A stretch of 64,000 bases of DNA from Prunus persica (lineage: Eukaryota > Streptophyta > Magnoliopsida > Rosales > Rosaceae): NCBI RefSeq assembly GCF_000346465.2, contig NC_034016.1, positions 2,309,352-2,373,351 of the forward strand, read 5' to 3'. This document shows, piece by piece, positions 10,344 to 22,529 of this stretch. Position 1 is the stretch's first letter. Each line of letters starts with the position of its first letter. The notes below the pieces were generated by a model. That model saw only the letters and a list, made by a program, of their open reading frames with translations, did not search any database and was not told where the DNA came from. The translations under genes and the position numbers were made by a program.

Positions 10344-11311
10344 GCTACCATGAGTTTAACAAAATGAAATTATAAAAATTCAAAGTAACATGGGATGGTG
10401 CTTTGGCCCAAGGATGACTCAACTCAATGTGTACTTGGGCTTTGGGAAGGACTGTTGGTTTTTGTTTTGTTTTTTTTTTTTTGGGTGTAAATTTTTATTT
10501 ATCTTTATATAAGTTTTAATATTTTAAAAATGCTTTAAATATATTTGAAATTAATAGCTAAAATTATTAAAATGTTCATGCCACATCAGCAACTTAACAG
10601 TTTTGTGGACGGAAATAGTAAACTGGGACATAGAGTAAGGTTCTGAAGGGGGTGCGACTTTTTGAGTTCCAAGGGGTAAATTAGGATCGACATTCAAGCT
10701 GGGGGGTAAAACCGGAATTAAGCCCAAAAAAAGGGAGGTGCGTTAGTTACTAGCTTTTTACATCAAATTTGATTATATCACCAGTTAATTATTTACTTAA
10801 TTATTTATTAGTTTTATATTAACGAGGACGGGGTTCAAAAGTATCATTAGATTAAGAGTTTCTTAATTCTCTAATTGGCGAGGTGGGGTAGCATTAGTAG
10901 AGACGTGGATGAACCGTTATTTGAGCGAAGTGGATGAATCGTTATTTGAGCGTGCTGAAATTAGGGATGAATCAATTACAGATTTGTAGTTGCTTAAGAG
11001 CTGCTTCTAAACCCAAGAAAGAAACGACAATTCAACTAAGCATGCCAAACAAATATCATATAGAGGGCAGCAGATAATAGCTGCTAATTATTACACAGTT
11101 TCCTTGAAATTACAAAGGGGACATGAAGTTCTTAATTCAACTAAAGAAAACAAGCAACATTACACAAACATTGACAAAAGAACCAACCGAGAAACTGATA
11201 CAAGACCAAGCAGTACCACTATAAGGTCTCATCTGCTTTATTTATATATATTGTCACTTTTATTGGCAGAGGCACATACACACCTTGATGATGCTTCATG
11301 TAAGCTAGCAA
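10344..11311. other. Intergenic, degenerate repeat sequence
   Basis: No gene seen. Around 10570-10730 the sequence (gtggacggaaatagtaaact..ggggtaaaaccggaattaagccc) looks like a decayed MITE, but I could not define both ends. Confidence 0.4.
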
Positions 11312-13841
11312 TTAAGGTGCTGGAATAATGATGGGGGGTGAAATGTGTGATTCAAGCTCCCAGAGCTCGAAAACTCCACGGACAAAGTCATAGTAACCAC
11401 CCCGGAGTGCTAGATTTCTGTTAGAAATCGCCTTTTGAACGTATGGATAACTTTGCAGGTTTACCAGTGATAAATTTACTGATTCCTGCATAAAATCATT
11501 GTTCAAGAAGATGCTGGGTGAGATTTATTTCAATCATGGAGAACTGAACCGAGTGTACAATGTATATATGCCTTGTAAATTTACCACTGAGTTAAAGATG
11601 GAAAAGTATAAAAGAGTTGGTGCTATATAATTAGCTTACCCTTGCACAAGCTTCACATTGTTCATCAATATCATGCCCACCCAGTCCATTTGCTATAACC
11701 TTAACCTTGGCTGGTAGACCAATTTTAACCCATTCATCTATGAAGTCACTGCAAATTCCAATCAAAATGGACGCAACGTTGTATACCATTAGCAAGTTAT
11801 TATGATTTGTGCTCCCCTTTGGTGATAAAGTTTTTCATTGCTTAGTTGCTAAAAAAAAGGCATTTATAGAGTTTGACTAAAATATACAAGAATAGCACTT
11901 TTAGTGGTTTTTGAAGAAGCAATAGAACCTTTCATGTGTTTGGAACAAACCACACTACTAAAAATAGGTCGATGGAGTTGTGTCTACACATAGAGTTTGT
12001 ATAGATACTCTTCGTGGCCAATATTTTAAAGGAGTGTCGTATAGTAAGCTAATAACTTTAGCAAGCCCACCCATTAAAAAATTTCTAGTTCCGCCCTTAT
12101 ATATTGTGCACGAAAAAGTGCTAATACAAACTCTATTTTTTGTAGATACAAATGCCTGTGCTCTTTGAATTTTTTTAGTATTGGCGTTATTAAATATTAA
12201 AAAATTGGTAATGAACAAAAAGCATTTTATCCTCAAAAACGATTATATATGAATCTTCCACAAGCTAAACTTTTTGTATGCAAAAAGCCTTACAAGGGAA
12301 CAGAACCATCCTCTGGATGAGTCATAAGCCTCTTGATCCCTCCACAACGACTGTGTCCAATGACCAAAATGTTTTCTACCTGTCAAATTTTCTTCTCTTG
12401 TTATCATTCATAAATATTGTAATAAGAAGTGAAGAGAAAATACCTAGTAATTAATAATTAATTAAATCTAAAGTTTTTGGAATGTTCACCCCAAGTGCTG
12501 TTATAGCATATTCAATGGCCGCTCCAACCCCTACGTATTTTATCTGCAAGCCATATAAACGAACTTATTTTAGCTGTCTAATACATGATTAGTGTGAGAT
12601 AAATTGTTAAAAACTATATTTAGTTTGATTAGAATAACTAATCACTTGAGAGAGAGAGAGAGAGAGTATTGAACCTGGTTAAAAGCAGGAACCATGTTAG
12701 CAATGTTGCGAACCATGAAGGCCTCCCCAGGTTGGAAATTAAGGATATGAGAGGGGCTTACTCGGGAGTCCGAGCATGCAAATACCAGAAACTGCATTGA
12801 AACAAAACATAAAATTTTATTAATATGTTAAGCTATATAATAATTAATTTTAAGATGCTAGGCCTAATCTAGTGAAGGACAAATTGTACCTTGGGGCTTT
12901 GTCCTTCAGCAAGCTCATTGAAACAGTCCGGATATTTTCTGCAAGATCAGCCCAAAAAGATAGTTAAGAAACAATGAAAAATATTATTAGATTTTAAAAT
13001 TTTCAAGAATATCCACCTATTATTTATTTTGTCCTTTGGGTATAAGATGGCTAACTACTACCAACACTAATATTATAAAATTTAATAAGTGTGAGGTTTT
13101 ATTATAAAATGGTCTCGATGTTATTAGTAATGGAACAATTCATTATATGTTGTACTTTATTTGTCCAAGTTTCGATGTTAGACTTTATGTTCTTCAACAA
13201 AGTCCTTTCAATGATGATTTTTTTCTGAATTGTGGCAGTGGTTGAGATGCTTTTCACGAATTTAATCATTCATATATGATTTAACGTTTGAAAAATATAT
13301 CCGATCTTTACTCGAATTTGTTGGTCCTGAAGTGGATGAAGCCATCCACAATTCTTTGAACTGGGTTAAAATCACCAGGTTTTTCCAACTCAGCCGTCAA
13401 CTTCTCAATTTTGGCAGCAGCCACATCGTCCAGCTCTCCCTTCTCACTGCAACCATATATACCAACCAAAATTGTCAAATTTTGCATAAATTGTTAAACT
13501 ATAAATTAAGCACACGGTTTTGGAAAAGATTTTGTAGCCAAATATTATATTTAGCCATGGATTGTTTTTTTTTCTTCTAAATTTTGGTGGCTGAATTATC
13601 ATATGTAGTCTATGAACACTTTGTTATTTTAATTTATAAATGAAAGATATACAACATGTCACGGAAATATTGAAGAATTTCTTGTACATGATGCTATTGT
13701 TACTCAAAACAAAAAAGAACTTGATCAGTGCAGTATAGCTCAATTGGTCAATCGTAGGAATCTACAAAAATTAAAATAAAATAATAATAAAGAGTACCTG
13801 AGGAGATTCTTGAGTCGTTGGAGGGCCAATTGGCTAGCCAT
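11312..13841 (-). CDS. Beta-carbonic anhydrase, complete, 8 coding exons, 255 aa
   Basis: Catalyses reversible hydration of CO2 to bicarbonate with zinc. Coding exons (minus): 13841-13798, 13446-13312, 12938-12890, 12791-12675, 12543-12490, 12379-12294, 11748-11640, 11485-11312. All introns have GT..AG ends and phases join to 255 codons plus TAA. Plant beta-class motifs are complete: CSDSRV gives zinc ligand Cys82 and the Asp84-Arg86 dyad; HSRCGG gives His142 and Cys145; then [14 protein letters not shown] near the C terminus. The protein starts [14 protein letters not shown] and goes straight into [16 protein letters not shown], so no chloroplast transit peptide is encoded and a cytosolic form is likely. 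An acceptor-like ttgaatatgcag ending at 13857 suggests a 5'UTR intron, so an alternative upstream first exon with a transit peptide cannot be excluded. No lesion was seen. Confidence 0.95.
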
Positions 13842-14527
13842 TGCCTACTTTCTTTTCTGCATATTCAAATAACTTTAGTTAGAAGAAAATATTCAATATA
13901 TATAAGTATATATTTGTGTGTACATATATATAAGTTGTTCCTCTTAACGTTCGCTAGTTTTTATCACAAAAATAATTGGGCAAGTAGTTTTTCTCTGAAA
14001 TTAAATGGGTGTTTTTCATTTCAAGTGAATTAAAACTGGCTTAGGCTTCTAATGAAAGACTAGCACTACTCTAGCACTACTCATGCATGCATAACGAAAG
14101 TTCCATTCACTAACAATACTTAACAAGTACACACATATAAAATGAAGTTCACAAGTTTTACAAATGTATATATAGTCCGAAAATCCTTTTGGTTTGGCAG
14201 AAAGGGGTTTCGATTTCGAATCGTTCCTGAATTTCAAAATGAAAAGTCATTTGAATCAAAACTTGCAAAATCCACTCACAAAAATGCATACATAACTGGA
14301 GATAACATTCAGAATAGTTTGTCAAATGCATGGCATGCAGTTTATAAAAGCAAAAGTGTAAATCAAGTAAGCTAAAGTCTAAAGACAGTATAAAGAGATT
14401 ATATTTTGGCCGAACCGTGTAAGTTTTCAAGAAACTTGTCTATATAGCTGGAATTCAAGGAGAGATCAAATTTGCAACAAACACACCACAAATGCATGCA
14501 CATCTTTGCAGCGAGGAGTGGAGCTAC

Positions 14528-14535
14528 TATTTATA
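14528..14535 (-). promoter_or_regulatory. Candidate TATA box for the carbonic anhydrase gene
   Basis: The minus strand reads CTATAAATAG here, about 690 bp upstream of the ATG. This would fit a promoter followed by a 5'UTR intron whose acceptor is at 13857. The link is inferred from sequence only. Confidence 0.35.
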
Positions 14536-16677
14536 GAGACCAAGAGTACTTACTTTTTTTTTTCCAGAAAGACCCAAGACTTACTATTTAATCGGCATGT
14601 TTTAATTACTAATTTTGAATTATTGAAGATTGGACAACGAGAGAAAGGCACAGATGGACCACATTTAAGTCGTGACATGGTAAAATGCAAAGGGCTGACA
14701 GCTTCTTATAACAAACATCCTTCGATTTGAACAGTTTTGTTTCTACCAAGTTGTTTAGTAGTGTAAATTGCATATTGCCATGTGAAAATTGGTCCCCTCC
14801 ATTTTCAAAGGTTATCCAAATTTCTTTTTTCGTTTTCAAATATGTATAACCCTAATTTCCTTTTCAAATGTATATTTTTTTATTTAAAAAAAATTATGTT
14901 TAAAGGGGGAGCTTTTGTGGAGGAATCAAGATCGCATTTTTCCTTTTAATTTTCTGTATTTTGCTATTGTCAGTATATACCCGGTGCGGATCCTCTTTCG
15001 AAGAATGCACTGCAATTTTGTTTTCTGATTTTCATGTATGATTGAAGATGGACCTCTTTAGCTATCTGATGTACTACATTATGATATTTCTATCTATTGC
15101 TTCATATATAAAGCTATTTTTTTAATTTAAAAAAAGGTTTACCGAACAACTAATCAGTTTTACCTATGGTGTGTTGGTTGGATATGGCACAGGTATTTGA
15201 TGTGCTCCCAAGTGGTTATGGTTTCAAATTTCCATGGTATATGTGTGTGTGAGTTTTCCCCCACCTCGTTCCTAATGGGTTTTTTTGTCTGGATGAATAT
15301 TAATTATTACTGGAATATCTCCCAACAAAGCAATCCCTTTTCTTTTCTTTTTTTGGCTTTTTTGTGCTAGTGAAGTTCTTATGGCAATCGCTTATGCACA
15401 AAGGATGATGAAAACTAAATCTTTTCCGGTTTGCATATATACTTCTCTCTGGTTATGTTTCTGTTGAAAACTTGGTATTTACTGACTCAATTGAGGCTAA
15501 TAATTCTAGATAGAGTTTGAAATTAACGTTGTGTTTGAATGAGGAAAATAAAATAATATCATATAGTTCTAGGCGGCCGTCTCACATCATGCAAATTAAC
15601 GTCAATTTCAACTGTTTGCATAGCTTATTAGAGTTGAAATTAACGTTATAGGCCATCTCATAATAAAATTTCATACGCCCACAAGAAAAACGCATTTTCT
15701 ATCGTTTTCAAATACACGTACCCTTACACGCAAGTGCACATGCATATAACTTTTTGAATACAAACAATTTAGTTTCCCTACCACCACTAGTAAGCACATG
15801 AAAAATGCTTTGTATATACATATTGGTCCAATGTCAAATGGCCATGTGTAATGCACTGTGAATGTATATGAGATGAGATATGATTGAGCTAGTCCCACTC
15901 TTGTTTTACTTCTTTAGTTTTTATTTGATGCAATTTTTTCTCTCCCACACGATTCACGATATTGATATTGAACTATGTTAAAGGTTCTTGGTATCAAATT
16001 GTTTTGCAACATAAGAAACTTATGTTCCGTCGGCTTTGATATTGTATAAATATTGTATAGCCGCCGACCTAAACATTTCTTATGTCACCAAATGGACTTT
16101 TGCCTAAAATATTGTACTGCCGGCCTAAGTAATTTGGAAAAGAACATCAATTACTCAACTTATAGATTATTTCTTCTGATTATGGGATCTTAGCATTTAA
16201 GCTGCATTGGTGTGCTACTTTTGACTATGAGATTGGTCCGTGACTCACTGTGTCCTATAGTAATTACCCTTGCTAGGGCAGGTGTCTGTTGTTATTACCC
16301 GCACTACCACGCCAAAAGAAAGAATGAAAGAATGAAAGAGAAAAGGAAAAGGCAATAGTGGTGGAAATTATTGTTGGTAGGCTCAAATTAGTTGTAATTA
16401 CCCACATTGGAAGAGAGTTATTTCTTTTTATGGTTTATAAGTATCAATACTTTAGAAGCTTTAAATAGGATATGGGTCAAGTGGAAGCAAAGTTGGGCCT
16501 CATCTTAGTTTGAGCTTGGAATATATATGACTAATAAATGTATATATATTTAATTGTGAAAAGATGGGCCTCGGGGTTTTGTTGATTTAATTAATATTTC
16601 TTTTTTATTAATTAGAAATTCATTTTTAGATAAAATCATTATATGAAATTCAAAAATGTATAAACAGTTATTATAAT
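14536..16677. other. Intergenic, AT-rich
   Basis: No gene or convincing element seen. Short ORFs here show no recognisable protein pattern. Confidence 0.5.
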
Positions 16678-17062
16678 TGTTGGATGAAGAGGTATCAGAC
16701 CTCTATATATTGACAATTCGTCCAAACCAGAAGATATAGAATTTGGAATTGCATTATTATTTTCACACATACATACTTACTGAGAGAGAGCATATCGTTG
16801 TTCGCTAGAAATCAAAGCCACAATGCTTAGGCTTTGATTTGTGATAGTTTAGTCCTGATGGATGGACTCTTATCGAACTACAAGCACAAGGGTAGAGGAG
16901 AAATACTATCTAAAGGACACTGCAACTCTACAGGACTCTACCATCTATCCAAGCAGTATTTTGTAATTCATTCTATTGCTATATTGATTTGATTATATAG
17001 ATAGAATACATTTCATATTGTTTTTATTATGTTATTTGGTTATATTCTGATTGGCCTCCAAC
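16678..17062. mobile_element. Possible small LTR-like segment
   Basis: Starts TGTTGGATGAAGAGG and ends GGCCTCCAACA, so TG..CA ends with a short terminal inverted repeat TGTTGGA/TCCAACA, a structure common in copia LTRs. No target-site duplication was found and no internal region is attached. Confidence 0.3.
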
Positions 17063-17094
17063 ATTGGCCAACTGATGAGTAAAATGAACATAAC

Positions 17095-17332
17095 AAGTTT
17101 TATTAGGGCAAATATTTAGTTATGCTCATATATGCTCATATTTTTATTCTTCTCCAATATGGAGGTATTTAAACAAGTACAAAGATGTGTTAACCCCAAA
17201 TAAAATAAGAAATATATCTAAATTACAATAATAAATAAATTCCATTTATAATAGGACTAAATAAATGGTAAGTAACCAAAATCCTAAATAAATAAGGAAC
17301 CAAAATCCTAACTAAATAAGGACTCGCCAGCA
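17095..17332 (-). mobile_element. Second copia-type 3' LTR with PPT
   Basis: Matches the LTR at 391-631 over its length (aatatggaggtattta..aagatgtgttaacccc..aaccaaaatcctaactaaataaggactc). On the minus strand it is preceded by the polypurine tract CTTGAGGGGGAG (about 17333-17344). No PBS follows, so this is the 3' LTR end of a truncated element. A further 75-bp LTR fragment at about 17548-17620 is fused beside it. Confidence 0.7.
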
Positions 17333-17599
17333 CTCCCCCTCAAGTTGGGGCAAAGATATTTCACATGCTCAACTTGACAAGCGAGTCATAGAACACCATA
17401 TTCGACATTGACCAATCGAACAACTGTAGAGAAGGCTTTGTCATGAACCACGAGTGAAACAACTGACAAACCTTAACAAATAGGGCACATAGAAGAACAC
17501 ATAAAAGCAGAACACAGACACTCTGCGAGCATGATAGTAGGTAAGGCAGAACATAATAACCAAAATCCTAAATAAATAAGGAATCAAAATCCTAACTAA

Positions 17600-17930
17600 A
17601 TAAGGACTTGCCAACATAGAACACCTTGATTGTCATCAATAGTACTCGCCCAAGCAGAATTCGAAAAGCCAAATAGTGATAAATCAAAGGTCCGATGAAA
17701 GAGAGCACCATGCTCAAGAGTCCCCTAGATGTTATGAAAAATCCGTTGGACACTTTGAAGATGAGTGGTGTGAAGAGCATGCATGAATTGACATACGTGA
17801 TTGACGACATAGGCGATATCAGTCAAGAAAGGGTGAGATACTAGAAGCCACCAGTCATTTATACTCCGATAGGCAAAGGGATCAAGTAAGGGGTCACCGT
17901 GGAAGGATGCTCTTAATTACTTGAGCTATA
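17600..17930 (-). pseudogene. copia reverse transcriptase/RNase H remnant
   Basis: Minus-strand translation gives a decayed copia RT C-terminus to RNase H junction: CQFMHALHTTHLQSVQRIF, then a stop, then GTLEHGALF, then LFGFSNSAWASTIDD. These correspond to the usual SQFMxxPxxxHxxAxxRILRYLKGTxxxGL and YxDADWAGxxDDRRS stretches. At least one internal stop is present. It lies upstream of the PPT/LTR at 17332, in the orientation expected for the same element. Confidence 0.75.
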
Positions 17931-18085
17931 AGCCCCATGTGAAATTTGTAGTGGTTTGGATAAGGAAATTTGTAGTGGTTTGGATAAGGAAATTTGTAGT
18001 GTTTGGGGATAATTTAGTTTGATTGAATTTGATTGGTTGGAACTAGTAACTCAACCGAATAATATACCATACACATGAGCTATTA

Positions 18086-18497
18086 GGCCTTGCTTGGTTC
18101 ACGGAACGAATTTTATGGGAAGTCATTTCCTAAGGGATAGGAAATGAAAATTTCCTCTCCCATGTTTGGTTTGTGTAAGATTGTAAAACAAACCTTGTTT
18201 AATTTTCCTATTATACCCACGTTAGAAATATGAACTAAATAAATACATAAAATAATGCATATTAATGCTATATTGTAATTCTAAATTGTTAATGGGGATG
18301 AAATGGTAATGAAAAATGTGCATTTAATGATGGCCTTAATTTTCCATGGGAAAGGAACATGAAACCTTCACCCAAGGGACTAAGGGGAGTGGGTTTCATT
18401 TCCTCTCATATTTTTCAATGCGTGAGACAACCATTTTCTATACTTGGACTTACCAAACACAGGGAATCGTTTTATTTCCCATGAACCAAACACACCC
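18086..18497. mobile_element. PIF/Harbinger (Tourist-like) MITE
   Basis: Ends GGCCTTGCTTGGTTCACGGA and, inverted, GGGTGTGTTTGGTTCATGGG form terminal inverted repeats. They are flanked by TTA (18083-18085 and 18498-18500), the target duplication of PIF/Harbinger elements. About 410 bp, no ORF. Confidence 0.65.
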
Positions 18498-18631
18498 TTA
18501 GTGCTCCTTGTATTACAAATGTACAATAGAGGCAATTTTTGGTAGCTAAATGCATTAACCACCCACACCCCAACCTCGCCATCACCCTACCACTAATACA
18601 TTCCTCCAAAAATATCACATATGATGACACT

Positions 18632-19100
18632 TGACAAGACCCGGCTCAAATTCTACTTTGGAATCTGTATCGAACCCTGTGTGTGTCCAACACCTGATAA
18701 GTGTCAAGCATAATGTCCAAAATACCCCTCTTGCACTGAACCGCAAAACGAAAACAAACTTAAGGGTTTAACTTATGCCAGAAAACTGGCAGAGTCTCCC
18801 CAGAAAAATGAACATTTCCCAATAAATTTCCACCTGTAAAAATATACAGTTAAAATTGAAAAATCTCAATCCTTCAACATGCATCAGACAAATAAATCTG
18901 AATGGCCTCAGGCCACTTTATACCGCATAAATCATTCAACCATCGGAATCTGGTCTCAACTCTTAGAATAACATAGATACGTTGTCAATTTTCAATATGA
19001 CTTAATTGAACAAAGTTTCAGCACTTGATCTTGTGGCTGCACCTAGTAACTCTAGGCTGCCTATGTATACCCTTACCAAGGGATCAAGCTACATGTAGTT
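18632..19100 (-). mobile_element. Truncated third relative of the long LTR (copy C)
   Basis: On the minus strand this matches the 3' part of solo LTR A: ggctgcaccta..ctaggctgcctatgtatacccttaccaagggatcaagc is the reverse complement counterpart of 9868-9915, gccagaaaactggcagagtctcc corresponds to the flawed counterpart near 10220, and it ends in GGGTCTTGTCA at 18632. The 5' part and hairpin array are absent. Confidence 0.65.
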
Positions 19101-19789
19101 ATTTATACATGAAAACAAAGTTCAACCCATATGTAAGCATATGATTTAAATGCTCCTTCACACTTCCCTAAAACCAAAAGCTTCAACTCTAATAAATGCT
19201 CTAAAACTTAAGCAAAAGATATTGATTTCAGAACAATCTTCCACCCATAACATATGTGCATATACAAATACAAATATATAATAGCTCATTACAGATAAGT
19301 AGGAAAAAGAGAAAGTTATCAAAATAACATTGGCCTCGTGAAAACTTAATATCAATATCAATGGTTTGAATAAAACATGCTTCCAAATTTCACATGTAAA
19401 AACAAACATATCACTTAAGAAAATAGTTGTGAATTGTATAAAATCCCTAAAATTTAGAAAACCTTCAATCATTGTCTTATAAATCGGAAAACATATACTA
19501 AAACTTTTACCAATTAGTGCTTGCAGAGTGGTCTTGTCTCTCTATTTTGGTTTGTAAAAGTGTTGTTAAGGGGTGTTAAGTTGCCGTTTCTGGCTTTGAA
19601 TGGAGTTTCAGTCAAGGGGTGTCAACGGTAGAATTTCAAGGTTCAACTGATGTGTATAAGTTGTACACATGGCTGATGTTGGTTAGACAGTAAGTAAAGC
19701 CAGCTGGTACTACAGCAGTATTGTATAATTTCTCATTATGGAGGCCCCAAATTCGTGATTGGGTGGAAAGGAATTGTTTTTGTTGTTTT
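19101..19789. other. Intergenic, nothing identified
   Basis: AT-rich DNA between the copy C remnant and a MULE-like element. ORFs here look fortuitous. Confidence 0.5.
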
Positions 19790-20302
19790 GGGTTAATCAT
19801 TTTATTAGTTCCTGAACTTTGACCCGATTTGCATTTGAGTACCTCAATTTCCAAAATGGTTCTCGTGATACTTTAACTTTAGTTTCGTTTGGACAAATAG
19901 TCCTACAATCAATTTTATTAATTTTTTCTGTTAAATGCATGGGCAGAATGATATTTTTATATTAAAACCAAAAAAATGAATAAAAAATCATATCTTTAAA
20001 ATAACAATAAAAGAAAATCAAATAAAAAACCGAAAAAAAGAAAAAAAGAAAAATCAAGTTTAGGAGAGTAGAAATCGGGATAGAGGGGGAGAGAGAGAGA
20101 GTTTAATTTTACTTTTTTTTTAATTAATATTTTTATTAATTTTTTATACAAAAATATTATTTTGCCCCTGCATTTAACAGAAAAGTTAACAAAATTGACG
20201 GCAGAACCATTTGTCCTAACGAAACTAAAGTTAAAGGATCACGGGAACCATTTTGGAATGCAAATCGAGTTTAAATTCAGTGACTAATAAAACGACTAAC
20301 CC
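19790..20302. mobile_element. MULE-like MITE with long (about 200 bp) terminal inverted repeats
   Basis: The left end GGGTTAATCATTTTATTAGT and the inverted right end GGGTTAGTCGTTTTATTAGT stay alignable for roughly 200 bp (for example ctttaactttagtttcgtt against its complement aacgaaactaaagttaaag). Flanks tgttgtttt and ttgttattt resemble a 9-bp target duplication with mismatches. No ORF. Confidence 0.6.
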
Positions 20303-20524
20303 TTGTTATTTTTTTTATACAAGGTGAAAAGGAATTCCAGTTGGCTCTAATTAGCTAGAACTGTTGAGTTCCCTTATTTATCTTATTTTTTGATTGAAAT
20401 AGTGAGTTTAAGAGGATTATCACATTTGACTAAAGGGTTTGTTGCCTTTGCCTAATTTGCCGGTATCGAACTTACCAATCTTGAAAAAGCAAGGCTCCTC
20501 AATTAATTAGTATTATTAAGGAAT

Positions 20525-20771
20525 AATGCTACTTTTACCACATTTGTATACCACATCCTTATACCATCTTATGTGGCAACTAAGGTGGATAACCACATCA
20601 ATTAAAATTATTTGATATTTTATTTTCTTTTATGATTTATTCCAGTGTTTGTTTTTCTAATTGTCTTAATTAAAATACACTTCATTGATTTAATTGATGT
20701 GGTATATAATATGGACATGTCACACCATGTGGTATAGAAATGTGGGGTAAACATGTGGTAAATATAGCATT
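20525..20771. mobile_element. MITE, AATGCTA..TTTACCACA termini
   Basis: Left end AATGCTACTTTTACCACA and inverted right end AATGCTATATTTACCACA. About 247 bp, non-coding. Confidence 0.55.
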
Positions 20772-20837
20772 ACTCATTATTAAGTCCTCAAATGATATAT
20801 AATTAGTTGAATATGTGTATGCAATGGGTTTGTTAAA

Positions 20838-21024
20838 AACAGTCCCGATCTTTTGGACCACAGGAGTCCAAGAGATTGTGGTCACCCACCGTTAGATATT
20901 AATCTAATGGTTCAAAAAAGTTTCTTAAAAGGAGTGCAAGAGTGAGTGAACCGTTGAATTTACATCCAACGGTGAGTGACCACAAATCTTTTGGACCCCT
21001 GTAGTCCAAGAGATCAGGACTGTT
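20838..21024. mobile_element. 187-bp MITE with TSD GTTAAA
   Basis: The arms are long imperfect inverted repeats: AACAGTCCCGATCTTTTGGA..GTCCAAGAG and, inverted, AACAGTCCTGATCTCTTGGA..GTCCAAAAG, then CACCGTTrGAT on both sides. It is flanked by gttaaa at 20832-20837 and 21025-21030. The whole unit could fold into one hairpin. Confidence 0.65.
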
Positions 21025-21422
21025 GTTAAAAAATATAAGTCGCATATCGGAAACTTAATTAAATTAAATAAAACATATAATGAATAGTTCCACTACTAAT
21101 ATTGCTGAGGTTTTTTGGGATAAAACATCACATCTACTGAGCTTTTTAGGTGATTAAGTTGAGGACAATATTGGTATTACTGTAGTGTGGCACTTACCCG
21201 TCTCTCTAAAATTTAATGTAATTTTTTTCAACTCTCCAAACTCTAGTAATTAAGAAATTTAAGAGATGGAAGACACAACCCACTATAATATTTTATTTAT
21301 ATATCAAAAACCACTGAGACAGAGAACCATCTTATTCAATAACTATTGGCGAACTTAATACATCCAAAGAGGTACTTGCCCTCCTAAATTCCTTAGGCTT
21401 TTTCATGTATAGGTTTGTGTTA

Positions 21423-22449
21423 TTAATTGTTCTCGTACCAAAACTGTTTCTGAAGATAATCAACCAATTTGTTGTCCACTTGGAAGGCCTTGGCTAAAAC
21501 ATCAGGGTTGATGGGAGGCTTGGAGCCAAAAACTGCATTGGCTATGGTGATCACTCCTGGGTTCTGGCTGCTAAGGCCAGCAAGGGCTACAGCGTTGCCG
21601 TATCCCAGGTTGAGTTGGAAGTGAATGAGACCAATTGGGAACACAAATACATCTCCCTTGTTCAACACCTTGCTGATTAGCCGATTATTATCAGCATTTG
21701 ATGTGACGAATCCGACATAGAGTGTACCTTCCAAGACTACAAGAATTTCTGAGCCACGAGGGTGAGTATGAGGAGGGTTTAGGCCATTTGGTGCGAAATC
21801 TATGCGAGCTAGGGAAATGCCAAGAGTGTTCAATCCTGCTATTTGGTCTACATTCACGGCTGTCACTGTTGAACCAACTGGATTTGCTGTGCTTTTGGCA
21901 ATTTGAAGCCCAGAAAAGAAGAAATCATTTGCTGTAACGAACTTTGGATCCTTGCAGAATTTCCCATTCACAAACACTGCTTGTAATATGAAAACAGAAA
22001 AAGAAAAAGAAGGTTATTGTCTTTGTAGTATTAATTGTCACATGCATTAAAACGAACAATAATGTTGTTATTTGAACTACGTATGTTTTAATTGTATAGA
22101 GGCGGAATCACATAACTGTGAATTCACATCCATTAGAGAAGTGATTCATAAGATGATCAGAAAATATGGTACGATTAGCATGCGGATAAATAGTTGATGA
22201 TGCACTCATTCAAAAACATATGATTAACAACAAAATAGTTTCATAATATTCTTAAGGCATTATGAGTATCTAATGTGCAAATACTAATATTAGATAAATG
22301 AAATATATATACTAGTATATACCAGCAGATGGGGGTTTATTAATTGCTACGCAGAAATCCTGCAGAGGACTGGGGTCATAGGCGGACACAAGGAAGCTTG
22401 TGAATGCCAATATGGCAACAGTGCTTGTGAGGAAATGAACACCTTTCAT
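21423..22449 (-). CDS. Germin-like protein 1 (GLP1, alpha type), 226 aa, two exons
   Basis: Secreted cupin of the germin-like family (subfamily 1), expected as apoplastic homo-oligomers; family members may have Mn-superoxide dismutase or other activities. Exons 22449-22323 and 21976-21423 with a GT..AG intron of 346 bp, phase 1. The N-terminal signal peptide is [22 protein letters not shown]. Germin box A ([18 protein letters not shown]) supplies His-x-His and Glu; box B ([18 protein letters not shown]) supplies the last His. There is an NVT-type glycosylation-like site (STVTAVN here). It ends [14 protein letters not shown] box lies at 22522-22529. It shares [18 protein letters not shown] and NADNNR with GLP3, unlike GLP2/4/5. 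Most distal gene of the array, intact. Confidence 0.95.
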
Positions 22450-22521
22450 CGCAGTTTGGCTTTGCTAGGTTGTGTTGTTTTGTGTCGAAGGTAGATGAAA
22501 ATCCTTTATGGGGCACTTGCC

Positions 22522-22529
22522 TATTTATA
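22522..22529 (-). promoter_or_regulatory. TATA box of GLP1
   Basis: TATAAATA on the minus strand, 73 bp upstream of the ATG, in a ctATAAATAG context repeated at the same place in all five GLP genes. Confidence 0.7.

Noticed and set aside
11958..12236. ORFs on both strands inside carbonic anhydrase intron 6
   Set aside because: They lie in an intron between exons whose phases join correctly, and they show no domain.
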